Source: Akkermansiaceae bacterium
GTDB lineage: Bacteria; Verrucomicrobiota; Verrucomicrobiia; Verrucomicrobiales; Akkermansiaceae
Length of the DNA: 8,284 nucleotides
Assembly: GCA_025457805.1 (NCBI GenBank)
Contig: JALOTR010000088.1
Span: 1-8,284 of the forward strand
Reading direction: 5' to 3'
Within the stretch, counting starts at the first letter, position 1. Each line of letters begins with the position of its first letter. Below are positions 1 through 5,294 of the stretch, piece after piece. Position numbers and translations under genes: made by a program. The notes under the pieces were generated by a model. That model saw only the letters and a program-made list of their open reading frames with translations. It was not told where the DNA came from and did no database searches.

Positions 1-712
1 AGCGGTCGAGCGTCTCCACCACGCTGCTGCTGTGCAGGGTGGAAATCACGAGGTGGCCGGTTTCCGCCGCGTGGAGGGCGGTGATGGCGGTTTCCGGATC
101 ACGGATTTCCCCTAGGAAAAGCACGTCCGGACTTTGCCGCAGCGCCGCCCTCAGGCCGGTCGCGAAGGTTTCCGAATCCTGGCGGATCTCCCGCTGCGAG
201 AAAAACGAAAGTTCGTTTTCAAACAAATACTCGATGGGGTCCTCCAGCGTCACAATGTGGCGGGCGAGGTTGCGGTTGATCCAGTCCAGGCAGGCCGCCA
301 CGGTCGTGGACTTGCCGGAACCGGTGGGTCCGGTGACGAGAATCAACCCGAAGCGCCGCTGCATCCATGTCTGCAGCAAATCCGCCGGCAAGCCGAGCTC
401 CGCGATAGGCGGAATCTGGTCCCGAATGGGCCGCAGCACCGCCGCCAGTCGGCCGAGCGTGTGATAAAGATTCACCCGCAGCCGTCCGCCGTTCGGGACC
501 CTCCACGAAATGTCCGCCTCCGGGTGGGTGGCTGGATCGATGCCACAGGATTTCCAAAATTCCTCCATCGCATCCGCCGAGACCGGTCCCGGGTGAAGCA
601 TCACGACATCGCCCTCATGCCGGATCCGCGGCGGCTCGCCCTCGACGAGAAACACATCATTGGCGCGATCCGCAAAAGCATCGCGGATAAGTTGGGTCAG
701 GGCGGAATTCAT
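1..712 (-). CDS. pilT: PilT-like type IV pilus motor ATPase (3' end beyond window)
   Basis: The first 237 residues of a PilT/PilB-superfamily secretion ATPase are visible; the reading frame runs open through the left edge. Motifs in order: an N-terminal domain with PPRIRHEGDV at 27-36 (the PilT-type PPxxRxxGD pattern), VLRPI near 92-96, Walker A GPTGSGKST at 128-136, Asp box TLEDPIEY at 155-162, Walker B DVLFLGEIRD at 196-205 with the catalytic Glu at about 202, and His box TGHLVISTLH at 218-227. In this family the hexamer hydrolyses ATP at the cytoplasmic base of the type IV pilus to retract the fibre (twitching motility, adhesion, DNA uptake). The segment before Walker A is short, as in PilT/PilU and unlike PilB. 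The chosen ATG follows a repeat-rich spacer and has no clear ribosome binding site. PilT versus a PilU-like paralogue cannot be settled without the C-terminus. No other pilus gene is in view. Confidence 0.88.
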   Translation of the reverse strand, partial: MNSALTQLIRDAFADRANDVFLVEGEPPRIRHEGDVVMLHPGPVSADAMEEFWKSCGIDPATHPEADISWRVPNGGRLRVNLYHTLGRLAAVLRPIRDQIPPIAELGLPADLLQTWMQRRFGLILVTGPTGSGKSTTVAACLDWINRNLARHIVTLEDPIEYLFENELSFFSQREIRQDSETFATGLRAALRQSPDVLFLGEIRDPETAITALHAAETGHLVISTLHSSSVVETLDR

Positions 713-777
713 CAGGCTTCAGCCAAGCTAGCCATCCGATCCGGGCTGAGAAGTGAAATGTGAGGAAAGGGGAGGGG

Positions 778-873
778 GCCAAACAAGGTAGGGACCGATC
801 CTCCGGGCGGTCCCGAGCGGGAGGTGCCAAACAAGGTAGGGACCGATCCTCCGGGCGGTCCTGCGCGTGAGGT
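778..873. repeat. Two tandem 48-bp palindromic repeat units
   Basis: Units at 778-825 and 826-873 lie head to tail and differ at only three positions, near the 3' end (cgagcgg versus tgcgcgt). Each begins gccaaacaaggtaggg and carries an inverted repeat: GGGACCG at 791-797 with CGGTCCC at 808-814 in the first, and GGACCG at 840-845 with CGGTCC at 856-861 in the second, around a 10-base loop. A third unit lies at 988-1035. They resemble REP-like dispersed intergenic palindromes; no REP-associated transposase gene is in the window. Confidence 0.85.
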
Positions 874-966
874 GAGAATGGGAAGCGAATGAAAGCCGGA
901 ACGTCCCCCCATTCGCCTCATCATTCACTTCCCATGCGCCGGACGGCCCGGAGGTCCATCCCTGCC
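826..966. repeat. 141-bp direct repeat, copy 1
   Basis: This stretch recurs at 988-1128, exactly 162 bases downstream, with seven mismatches by my count (about 95% identity). It consists of one 48-bp palindromic unit, a 62-base connecting piece (874-935), and an inverted relative of the unit (936-966). The two copies are joined by 21 bases (967-987) that match the 3' part of a 48-bp unit (853-873), so the region looks like an unequal-recombination or slippage product. Confidence 0.85.
936..966 (-). repeat. Inverted relative of the 48-bp unit (copy 1)
   Basis: Read on the minus strand this piece begins GGCAGGGATGGACCTCCGGG, which parallels the plus-strand unit beginning GGTAGGGACCGATCCTCCGGG. 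It is therefore a diverged unit in the opposite orientation. A short GGAC/GTCC pairing (941-944 with 954-957) keeps a hairpin possible. Confidence 0.7.
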
Positions 967-987
967 GGGCGGTCCTGCGAGTGAGGG

Positions 988-1128
988 GTCAAAAAAGGTA
1001 GGGACCGATCCTCCGGGCGGTCCCGAGCGTGAGGTGAGAATGGAAAGCGAATGAAAGCCGGAAAGTCCCCCCATTCGCCTCATCATTCACTTCCCACGCG
1101 CCGGACGGCCCGGAGGTCCATCCCTGCC
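988..1128. repeat. 141-bp direct repeat, copy 2
   Basis: Second copy of the 826-966 segment. It contains the third 48-bp unit (988-1035, with GGGACCG at 1001-1007 pairing CGGTCCC at 1018-1024), the connecting piece (1036-1097) and the inverted unit (1098-1128). Mismatches are spread over the unit and the connector, so the duplication is probably not brand new. Confidence 0.85.
1098..1128 (-). repeat. Inverted relative of the 48-bp unit (copy 2)
   Basis: Identical over 31 bases to the inverted unit at 936-966, as part of the 141-bp duplication. Facing orientation of this unit and the one at 988-1035 would allow a long imperfect stem in single-stranded DNA or RNA. Confidence 0.7.
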
Positions 1129-1133
1129 ATTTT

Positions 1134-1166
1134 CGCGGACGGCTCGGCGGCAACTCCATCCCTGCC
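1134..1166 (-). repeat. Diverged third inverted unit
   Basis: On the minus strand it starts with GGCAGGGATGGA and ends with GCCGTCCGCG, matching both ends of the units at 936-966 and 1098-1128 while the middle is altered. It directly abuts the second 141-bp copy. It is probably an older or decayed member of the same repeat family. Confidence 0.55.
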
Positions 1167-1172
1167 ATGGCG

Positions 1173-1188
1173 GCGAAATGAATTTCGC
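1173..1188. repeat. Short palindrome GCGAAAT-2-ATTTCGC
   Basis: A perfect 7-bp inverted repeat (1173-1179 and 1182-1188) with a two-base spacer, just outside the repeat island. The loop is too short for a good RNA hairpin, so a protein-binding site or chance are the alternatives. No gene start lies next to it. Confidence 0.35.
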
Positions 1189-1212
1189 GCTCCAATTCCA
1201 CCCCCACAAAAG

Positions 1213-1259
1213 AAAAGCGCGCATCGGATTTCCCCCCGGAATTCTCGACGCGCGCTTTT
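1213..1259. terminator. Bidirectional intrinsic-terminator-like hairpin
   Basis: A perfect 10-bp stem, aaaagcgcgc at 1213-1222 with gcgcgctttt at 1250-1259, encloses a 27-base loop. On the plus strand the stem runs into seven T residues (1256-1262). On the minus strand it is followed by TTTTCTTTTG. It could end transcripts from the phoB-phoR operon, about 200 bases past the phoR stop, or anything entering from the left. The long loop is less typical of an intrinsic terminator. Confidence 0.65.
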
Positions 1260-1463
1260 TTTCTCACCGCTCCGGCTTTGCCTGACCGATTCGATTTCCC
1301 CCCGGATTTCGTTTCGATGCTTTGTTGGCTTGGCCTCGTGCGGTTTGTTGTTCCGTGAGGAACGACCACAGATTGCCGTAAAATCAGGAAAACGAAAGCG
1401 AATAGAGGTCCCGGAATCGGCCAAGTGGTCTCAAAATCGGCCATAAGGGCGGAATTCCCCTCC

Positions 1464-2699
1464 TCAAACCTCATTTTCCGCGCTCACCGGGCTTTGCAGC
1501 GGGATGGAAATCAGGAATTTCGTTTCCCGCCCCGGCACGGAGGTCACGCCGATGCTGCCTCGATGGGCCTCGATGGCGCGTTTGACGATGGAAAGCCCCA
1601 ATCCGGTGCCTTTGATCTCGCGGGTGGAGTGGTGTTTTTCCACCCGGTAAAAGCGCCGGAAAATGTGCGGCAGGTCGGCGCTCGGAATGCCGATCCCATT
1701 GTCAGCCACCCAGATGTGAATTCCTCCTGCATGTTGCGTGCAGCCCACCTCCACCCGCAGCCCGGGGTGGGGATTCTGCTTGAGGGCATTTTCCACCAGA
1801 TTGAAAAGCACCTGCGTCCAATAGAAGCGATCGCCGTGGATGATCAGCGTTTCGTCCGGCATCACGACCTGGATTTCCGCATTCTGCCCGCGGATCACGG
1901 ATTCCAGACGCTCCATCACATCATGAATGCAGGAGCGGAAACGGAAGGGCTCGATCTTGAGCGAATTCGCCTCGCCGGATTCCAGCCGGGAAATCACCAG
2001 CATGTCCTCGATGATGCGCGAAATGCGATCCGAGTGCTTGCGCATGATGGTGAGGAAGCGCCGCGCCATTTCGGTTTCCTCGACCAAGTTATCATCTAAC
2101 AGATTTTCCAGATATCCATTGATGATCGCCATCGGCGTGCGGAGTTCGTGTGACGCATTTGCCACAAAGTCCTTGCGGATCTGCTCGATGTGATGCTCGG
2201 CCGTCACATCGCGCAGGATGATGCGGGTGGTGGTGCCGCCGTCCGGTTGCGGCGGCATGCGCGCGGCATCGATGACCCAGGCATTGATGCCGCGGTTTTC
2301 CTGATCGCCGCGTGGGGAGGTTTGCTGGGGCAGCACGACCTGGGATTGGATCGGCTCGCCGGTGCTCAGGCAGCGCGCCACCGATTTCGCGAGGCGTGGA
2401 TCGTGGATCACTTCCCGCACGGCCTTGCCCACGAGTTCGTTGGAACTGAACAAATCGTGCGCGGCGGAGTTGGCGAAGCGGACGGTGCCGGAGTCATCCA
2501 CCAGCAGGAATGCATCACCGAGCGCATCGAGCAGGCGGTTCCGCTCATCGCGGGCCTGTTGCAGATCGTGCTCCAGCCGCTGGCGCCAGGCATTGATTTC
2601 GACTTTCGATTCCGCGCCGGAGCGCCGCATCCGGATGGCGAGGACGATCAATGCGGCGAGCGCTGCAAGAGCGGAGAAAATGGCGATTCCGGTGGTCAT
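1464..2699 (-). CDS. phoR: PhoR-like sensor histidine kinase
   Basis: A 411-residue membrane histidine kinase. One hydrophobic segment spans residues 4-22, followed by a basic stretch, a probable coiled linker (about 35-58) and a PAS-like domain (about 55-165; GDAFLLVDDSGTVRFAN). The dimerisation and phosphoacceptor domain carries the H-box FVANASHELRTPM with His184. The ATPase domain has an N-box with N300 and N304, G1 DNGIGIP at 333-339, F-box FRRFYRVE at 347-354 and G2 GTGLGLS at 364-370, so it should be active. In the family it autophosphorylates and passes phosphate to a PhoB-type regulator, usually in the phosphate-starvation response. It overlaps the phoB stop by four bases (ATGA), indicating translational coupling. 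The single N-terminal membrane segment leaves no periplasmic loop, so sensing is probably intracellular or through partners. Phosphate as the signal is an inference: no pst or phoU gene is present. Confidence 0.92.
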   Translation of the reverse strand: MTTGIAIFSALAALAALIVLAIRMRRSGAESKVEINAWRQRLEHDLQQARDERNRLLDALGDAFLLVDDSGTVRFANSAAHDLFSSNELVGKAVREVIHDPRLAKSVARCLSTGEPIQSQVVLPQQTSPRGDQENRGINAWVIDAARMPPQPDGGTTTRIILRDVTAEHHIEQIRKDFVANASHELRTPMAIINGYLENLLDDNLVEETEMARRFLTIMRKHSDRISRIIEDMLVISRLESGEANSLKIEPFRFRSCIHDVMERLESVIRGQNAEIQVVMPDETLIIHGDRFYWTQVLFNLVENALKQNPHPGLRVEVGCTQHAGGIHIWVADNGIGIPSADLPHIFRRFYRVEKHHSTREIKGTGLGLSIVKRAIEAHRGSIGVTSVPGRETKFLISIPLQSPVSAENEV

Positions 2700-3379
2700 T
2701 CGTCGGTCTTGACCACCCGGTAACCTACGCCGCGCACGGTTTCAATCCACGATCCATGTTCGCCCAGTTTCTGGCGCAGGCGTTTCATATGGGTGTCCAG
2801 GGTGCGGCTGTGAGCGGCATCGCTGTAACCCCAGATGGTGCGCAGGAGTTCATTGCGGTCCTGCGGTTTTCCGGCCCGCTCGCAGAGGAAGAGCAGGAGC
2901 TTGAACTCGGTGGCCGTGAGGTCCGAGGGCTCGTTATCGAGATAAAATCGCAGCGAGTTTTTATCAAAGCGGAAGGGCCCGTAGGTGAAATCCACCGATC
3001 CCGGCGGCCCGTCGGTGCGCTTGAGGATGGCCTGCACGCGCAGGATGAGTTCCTTGGAGCTGAAGGGCTTGGTCAGGTAATCGTCCGCGCCGGCCTCAAG
3101 CCCTTGGATCCGATCCTCGGTCTGCGCCCGCGCCGTGAGCATGATCACCGGAACGGCCGCTGTCCGCGGATCGCGCCGGAGCTCGCGGAACACCGCATAG
3201 CCATCCCGACCGGGAAGCATGAGGTCCAGAACGATCAAGTCCGGCCGCTCGCGCATGGCCATCTCCGTTCCTGAAATGCCGTCATGGGCCTTGATGGCCT
3301 CGAACCCCGCCCGTTGTAAATTGAACCCAATAAGATCGGCGATATCTTGTTCGTCCTCAATGATGAGAATGCGTTGCAT
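2696..3379 (-). CDS. phoB: PhoB-like OmpR-family response regulator
   Basis: A 227-residue two-domain regulator. The receiver (about 1-120) has acidic residues E8 and D9, phosphoacceptor D52 in LDLMLPGRDG, T82 in LTARAQ and K104 in YLTKP. The DNA-binding winged helix (about 130-225) has the family signatures LTATEFKLL, SRTLDTHMKRLRQKL and IETVRGVGYR. The frame stays open to 3769, but only the ATG at 3379 places the receiver at the N-terminus; the extra 130 codons are antisense or out-of-frame to the upstream gene and look non-native. The gene is followed directly by its kinase partner. Members of this family dimerise on phosphorylation and bind direct repeats upstream of target promoters. The Pho assignment rests on overall resemblance; another OmpR-type role is possible. 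Confidence 0.93.
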   Translation of the reverse strand: MQRILIIEDEQDIADLIGFNLQRAGFEAIKAHDGISGTEMAMRERPDLIVLDLMLPGRDGYAVFRELRRDPRTAAVPVIMLTARAQTEDRIQGLEAGADDYLTKPFSSKELILRVQAILKRTDGPPGSVDFTYGPFRFDKNSLRFYLDNEPSDLTATEFKLLLFLCERAGKPQDRNELLRTIWGYSDAAHSRTLDTHMKRLRQKLGEHGSWIETVRGVGYRVVKTDE

Positions 3380-3429
3380 TTCGGTCGGGACCCTAACGAC
3401 CGTGTCGGGCGAGCGAGAATCATGTGAAT

Positions 3430-3445
3430 GTGACGATTCGGTCAC
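3430..3445. promoter_or_regulatory. GTGAC-6-GTCAC inverted repeat upstream of phoB
   Basis: A 5-bp perfect inverted repeat, gtgac at 3430-3434 and gtcac at 3441-3445, about 50 bases before the phoB start and partly overlapping the stop of the upstream gene. It could be an operator for autoregulation. I do not see the two tandem 11-base repeats of a classical Pho box, and a repeat this short can arise by chance. Confidence 0.2.
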
Positions 3446-4347
3446 AGAAGATCCTTGCTGACAATGCTGCCCGGACTCGTGGTGCGGGCGATGCCGATTT
3501 TCACGCCGGCCTCGATCGAGGTGTTGACGCCGGTCCTCACGCCGTCGCCGAGGATGGCGCCGAGTTTGAGGCGGCCGGTATTCACGGGCTTGCCCTGGAT
3601 CATGGAAACATGGTGGCGGCCATCGTGGCGGTGGTTTTCCGTGCAGGTTCCCGCACCGAGTGTGACATGCGTGCCAATGATGGAATCCCCGACATAACAT
3701 TGGCGGGAGATATAAGTATTGTTGTAAATGATCGAGTTTTTGACCTCCGCACCATTTCCAACGAAACAATTCGCGCCGATGCTGGTGGCTCCGCGGATGT
3801 AGGCGTTCGGTCCGATCTGGCTGTTTGGCCCGATGAGCACCGGGCCTTCGATGACCGTGCCCGGCAGGATGCGGGAGCCATTTCCCAGGCGGATCACCCC
3901 GGACAGGCTGGCCAGCGGGCTGACTTCACCCAGCAGCGAAGTTTCGTCCATGAGGGCCAGGACTTCCTCGTTCATCCGCAGGAGATCCCAGGGGTAGATC
4001 ACCGGGAAACAATTCGCGTCGGTGACGATTTTGTCAGAACACTCCTCGGCAATGTGCGAGCCCTTCCAGGCAAGAATGTTGCCCTCGCTGTCCATCAGGC
4101 GGGCGGAATTCGGATTGCGGCCCAGCAAGAGGAGCGCGCCGAGTTCGATCCAATTGTCGATCGGGATCCGGATTGCCCGGGGTTCCGCTTCGTGAGGTTC
4201 CACGAGTTGCAAGCCGGCGCGGCGGAGATCCGCGGACAGCAATTCCCTCATGGGAACATTGGCGATCAAACAGGCTCCCAAATCGCGGTTGGAGGTGATG
4301 GGAGCACAAAAGGCGGGGTTTCTGGGTGGTAAAAGAGTCGCCTGCAT
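3442..4347 (-). CDS. GlmU-like left-handed beta-helix protein
   Basis: A 301-residue protein. Residues about 145-300 are hexapeptide repeats of the left-handed parallel beta-helix fold (VLIGPNSQIGPNAYI, SIGANCFVGNGAEV, YISRQCYVGDSIIGTHVTLGAG). The late motif NHRHDG (238-243), followed by NTGRLKLGAILGD and TGVNTSIEAGVKIG (256-284), resembles GlmU-like sugar-1-phosphate acetyl/nucleotidyltransferases. Residues 1-130 look like a worn or minimal nucleotidyltransferase domain: NVPMRELLSADLRRAG (30-45) recalls the substrate-side NxPxL...AG pattern, but the GxGTR nucleotide-binding loop is absent. An acyltransferase on a nucleotide- or phospho-sugar for envelope polysaccharide is plausible; uridylyltransferase activity looks unlikely. 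It lies 62 bases upstream of phoB, same strand. The exact substrate is unknown. Confidence 0.8.
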   Translation of the reverse strand: MQATLLPPRNPAFCAPITSNRDLGACLIANVPMRELLSADLRRAGLQLVEPHEAEPRAIRIPIDNWIELGALLLLGRNPNSARLMDSEGNILAWKGSHIAEECSDKIVTDANCFPVIYPWDLLRMNEEVLALMDETSLLGEVSPLASLSGVIRLGNGSRILPGTVIEGPVLIGPNSQIGPNAYIRGATSIGANCFVGNGAEVKNSIIYNNTYISRQCYVGDSIIGTHVTLGAGTCTENHRHDGRHHVSMIQGKPVNTGRLKLGAILGDGVRTGVNTSIEAGVKIGIARTTSPGSIVSKDLL

Positions 4348-4389
4348 GGGTTAACGACAGTCCATCACGATCCCGGAGGGGATTCACTA

Positions 4390-4406
4390 AAATTTTACGG
4401 AAATTT
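4390..4406. promoter_or_regulatory. AT-rich inverted repeat before the GlmU-like gene
   Basis: AAATTT at 4390-4395 and 4401-4406 flank five bases, in an otherwise GC-rich 91-base gap between the lipoprotein gene and the GlmU-like start at 4347. On the minus strand the segment contains TAAAAT, which could serve as a -10 box about 45 bases before the start codon, but no matching -35 is evident. A promoter or operator is possible; evidence is weak. Confidence 0.2.
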
Positions 4407-4438
4407 GGACCTCCAGATCCTGCGATTTTCCGCCCGAA

Positions 4439-4654
4439 TCAACGTACGGCGTCTTTCACATCGTCCGCGGCATCTTTCACCGCGTCCTTGGTGTCCTCCG
4501 CCGCATCGAGCACAGGCTCGCCGGGGCGGTTGTCGAGGGCGTCGTTGACCCTGTCTTTGACCTTTTCCGAGGTGGTTTCCTGTTTCTCGCAGGCTGGCAG
4601 TGAAAACAGGGCGACAAGGGCGGTGGTGGCGAGCAGCAGGGGCAGGGGCTTCAT
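4439..4654 (-). CDS. Small lipoprotein with 11-residue amphipathic repeats
   Basis: A 71-residue protein. Residues 1-21 form a lipoprotein signal peptide (Lys at position 2, hydrophobic core LLLATTALVALFSL) ending in the lipobox LPAC, with Cys22 as the expected lipidated residue. The mature part is rich in Asp, Lys, Glu and Ala, with near-repeats DAAEDTKDAVK and DAADDVKDAVR (about 50-71) preceded by the related SEKVKDRVNDA. This predicts an amphipathic helix like those of LEA-like, apolipoprotein-like and YtxH-like stress proteins. It is probably anchored to a membrane and acting in the periplasm. A weak GGAG lies about 11 bases before the ATG. I recognise no named family and assign no biochemical function. 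The clean lipobox supports it as a real gene. Confidence 0.72.
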   Translation of the reverse strand: MKPLPLLLATTALVALFSLPACEKQETTSEKVKDRVNDALDNRPGEPVLDAAEDTKDAVKDAADDVKDAVR

Positions 4655-4741
4655 GGGAGATCAAGCTCCGCCAGCATTGGGGACGCGGCAAACGGTATTA
4701 TTCCGCGCCGAGCTGCCTGCTTCGCCACCTTCTACGCCGAG

Positions 4742-4777
4742 GGCTACGAAGGTCAGGAAGGCTACGAAGGCCAGGAG
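4742..4777. repeat. 18-bp tandem repeat containing the folK stop
   Basis: Two adjacent copies, ggctacgaaggtcaggaa (4742-4759) and ggctacgaaggccaggag (4760-4777), differ at two positions. A more degenerate relative (ctacgccgagg) lies just to the left, near 4733. The folK stop codon (TAG on the minus strand, 4762-4764) and its last few codons fall inside the second copy, so the array seems to have grown at or into the gene end. Confidence 0.75.
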
Positions 4778-5292
4778 GGCTCAGCGCTCCCGGGCTGGGT
4801 CCACTCGACGAGGGGCGGCTCGTCGCTTTCGAGATCCCGGAGCAGCTCGGCGATGCTTCGGGAATGGCCGGGAAGGATCATGTCCGGGCGGATGTCCGCC
4901 AAGGGCTGGAGCACGAAGCGCCTTTCGCCAATTCTGGGGTGGGGGAGCTCAAGCCGTGGGCTATTGAGCGTTTCGTTGCCGAAATAAAGCAGATCGATAT
5001 CAATCACCCGCGGCGCATTGCGTTCGGTGCCCCTGACTCGTCCGAGTTGGATTTCCATCGCCTGGGTCATTTCCAATAAGTCCAGCGCGGTTCCGGGAAA
5101 TTCGATCTCCACCACGGTATTCAAAAACTGCGGCGAACCAGGCGGACAGAAGCGCGGTTCGGTCTGATAGATCGGAGCTGTTAGATATGGCTTTCCCGGC
5201 ACGGCAATCCCTTGCAAGGCATCCATCGCCGCCTGCAAATGGGCGGCGCGGTCTCCGAGATTGGAACCCAAGGCAATGCCAACGCGGGGCAT
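4762..5292 (-). CDS. folK: 2-amino-4-hydroxy-6-hydroxymethyldihydropteridine pyrophosphokinase (HPPK)
   Basis: A 176-residue folate-biosynthesis enzyme that transfers pyrophosphate from ATP to 6-hydroxymethyl-7,8-dihydropterin, the step before dihydropteroate synthase, in the cytoplasm. Visible signatures: ALGSNLGD at 7-14, the Phe/Leu-Asn pair in QFLNTVVEIE, and the family hallmark RNAPRVIDIDLL at 91-102, whose D98 and D100 match the two magnesium-binding aspartates; LPHPRIGERRFVLQPL follows. I chose the ATG at 5292, two bases after the protease gene's stop; a TTG at 5298 would overlap that stop and add two residues. Close spacing implies coupling to the upstream gene. The C-terminal tail of about 20 residues is longer than in the E. 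coli enzyme and ends within a tandem DNA repeat. No other folate gene is present. Confidence 0.95.
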   Translation of the reverse strand: MPRVGIALGSNLGDRAAHLQAAMDALQGIAVPGKPYLTAPIYQTEPRFCPPGSPQFLNTVVEIEFPGTALDLLEMTQAMEIQLGRVRGTERNAPRVIDIDLLYFGNETLNSPRLELPHPRIGERRFVLQPLADIRPDMILPGHSRSIAELLRDLESDEPPLVEWTQPGSAEPSWPS

Positions 5293-5294
5293 GA

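Larger units (their letters stand above)
713..1463. other. Gene-free spacer between pilT and phoR
   Basis: About 750 bases without a credible gene. From about 778 to 1166 it is packed with related palindromic repeats, described separately. From 1167 to 1260 it holds a short palindrome and a strong hairpin terminator. From 1260 to 1463 I see only low-level repetition: the string gatttccccccgga occurs at 1227-1240 and again at 1293-1306, and atcggcca occurs twice between 1415 and 1445. Open frames through the repeats exist on both strands, but they translate the repeat units themselves and match no family I recognise, so I treat the stretch as noncoding. Confidence 0.7.

Noticed and set aside
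712..928. Short minus-strand frames ending at the pilT start
   Set aside because: One ends in TGA overlapping the pilT ATG, which looks like coupling. However, its translation is only the repeat units (recurring TARRIGPYLV-type peptides) with no independent sign of coding.
778..1128. CRISPR array
   Set aside because: Repeats are palindromic and partly tandem with no unique spacers of constant length. The connector between units is itself repeated, and no cas gene is present.
713..1463. tRNA or other structured RNA gene in the long spacer
   Set aside because: No cloverleaf, CCA end or conserved T-loop was seen. The hairpins present are explained by the repeat units and the terminator.
3380..3445. 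Classical Pho box upstream of phoB
   Set aside because: I looked for two direct 11-base repeats starting CTGTCA-like and found only a short GTGAC/GTCAC inverted repeat.
3380..3769. N-terminal extension of phoB by 130 residues
   Set aside because: The extension is rich in His, Arg and Pro, overlaps the GlmU-like gene in another frame, and lies before a receiver domain that begins exactly at the ATG at 3379.
3424..4332. Plus-strand open frame of about 300 codons
   Set aside because: It is antisense to the GlmU-like gene almost end to end. Its Asp/Gly/Ala-rich translation is typical of a shadow frame in GC-rich DNA.
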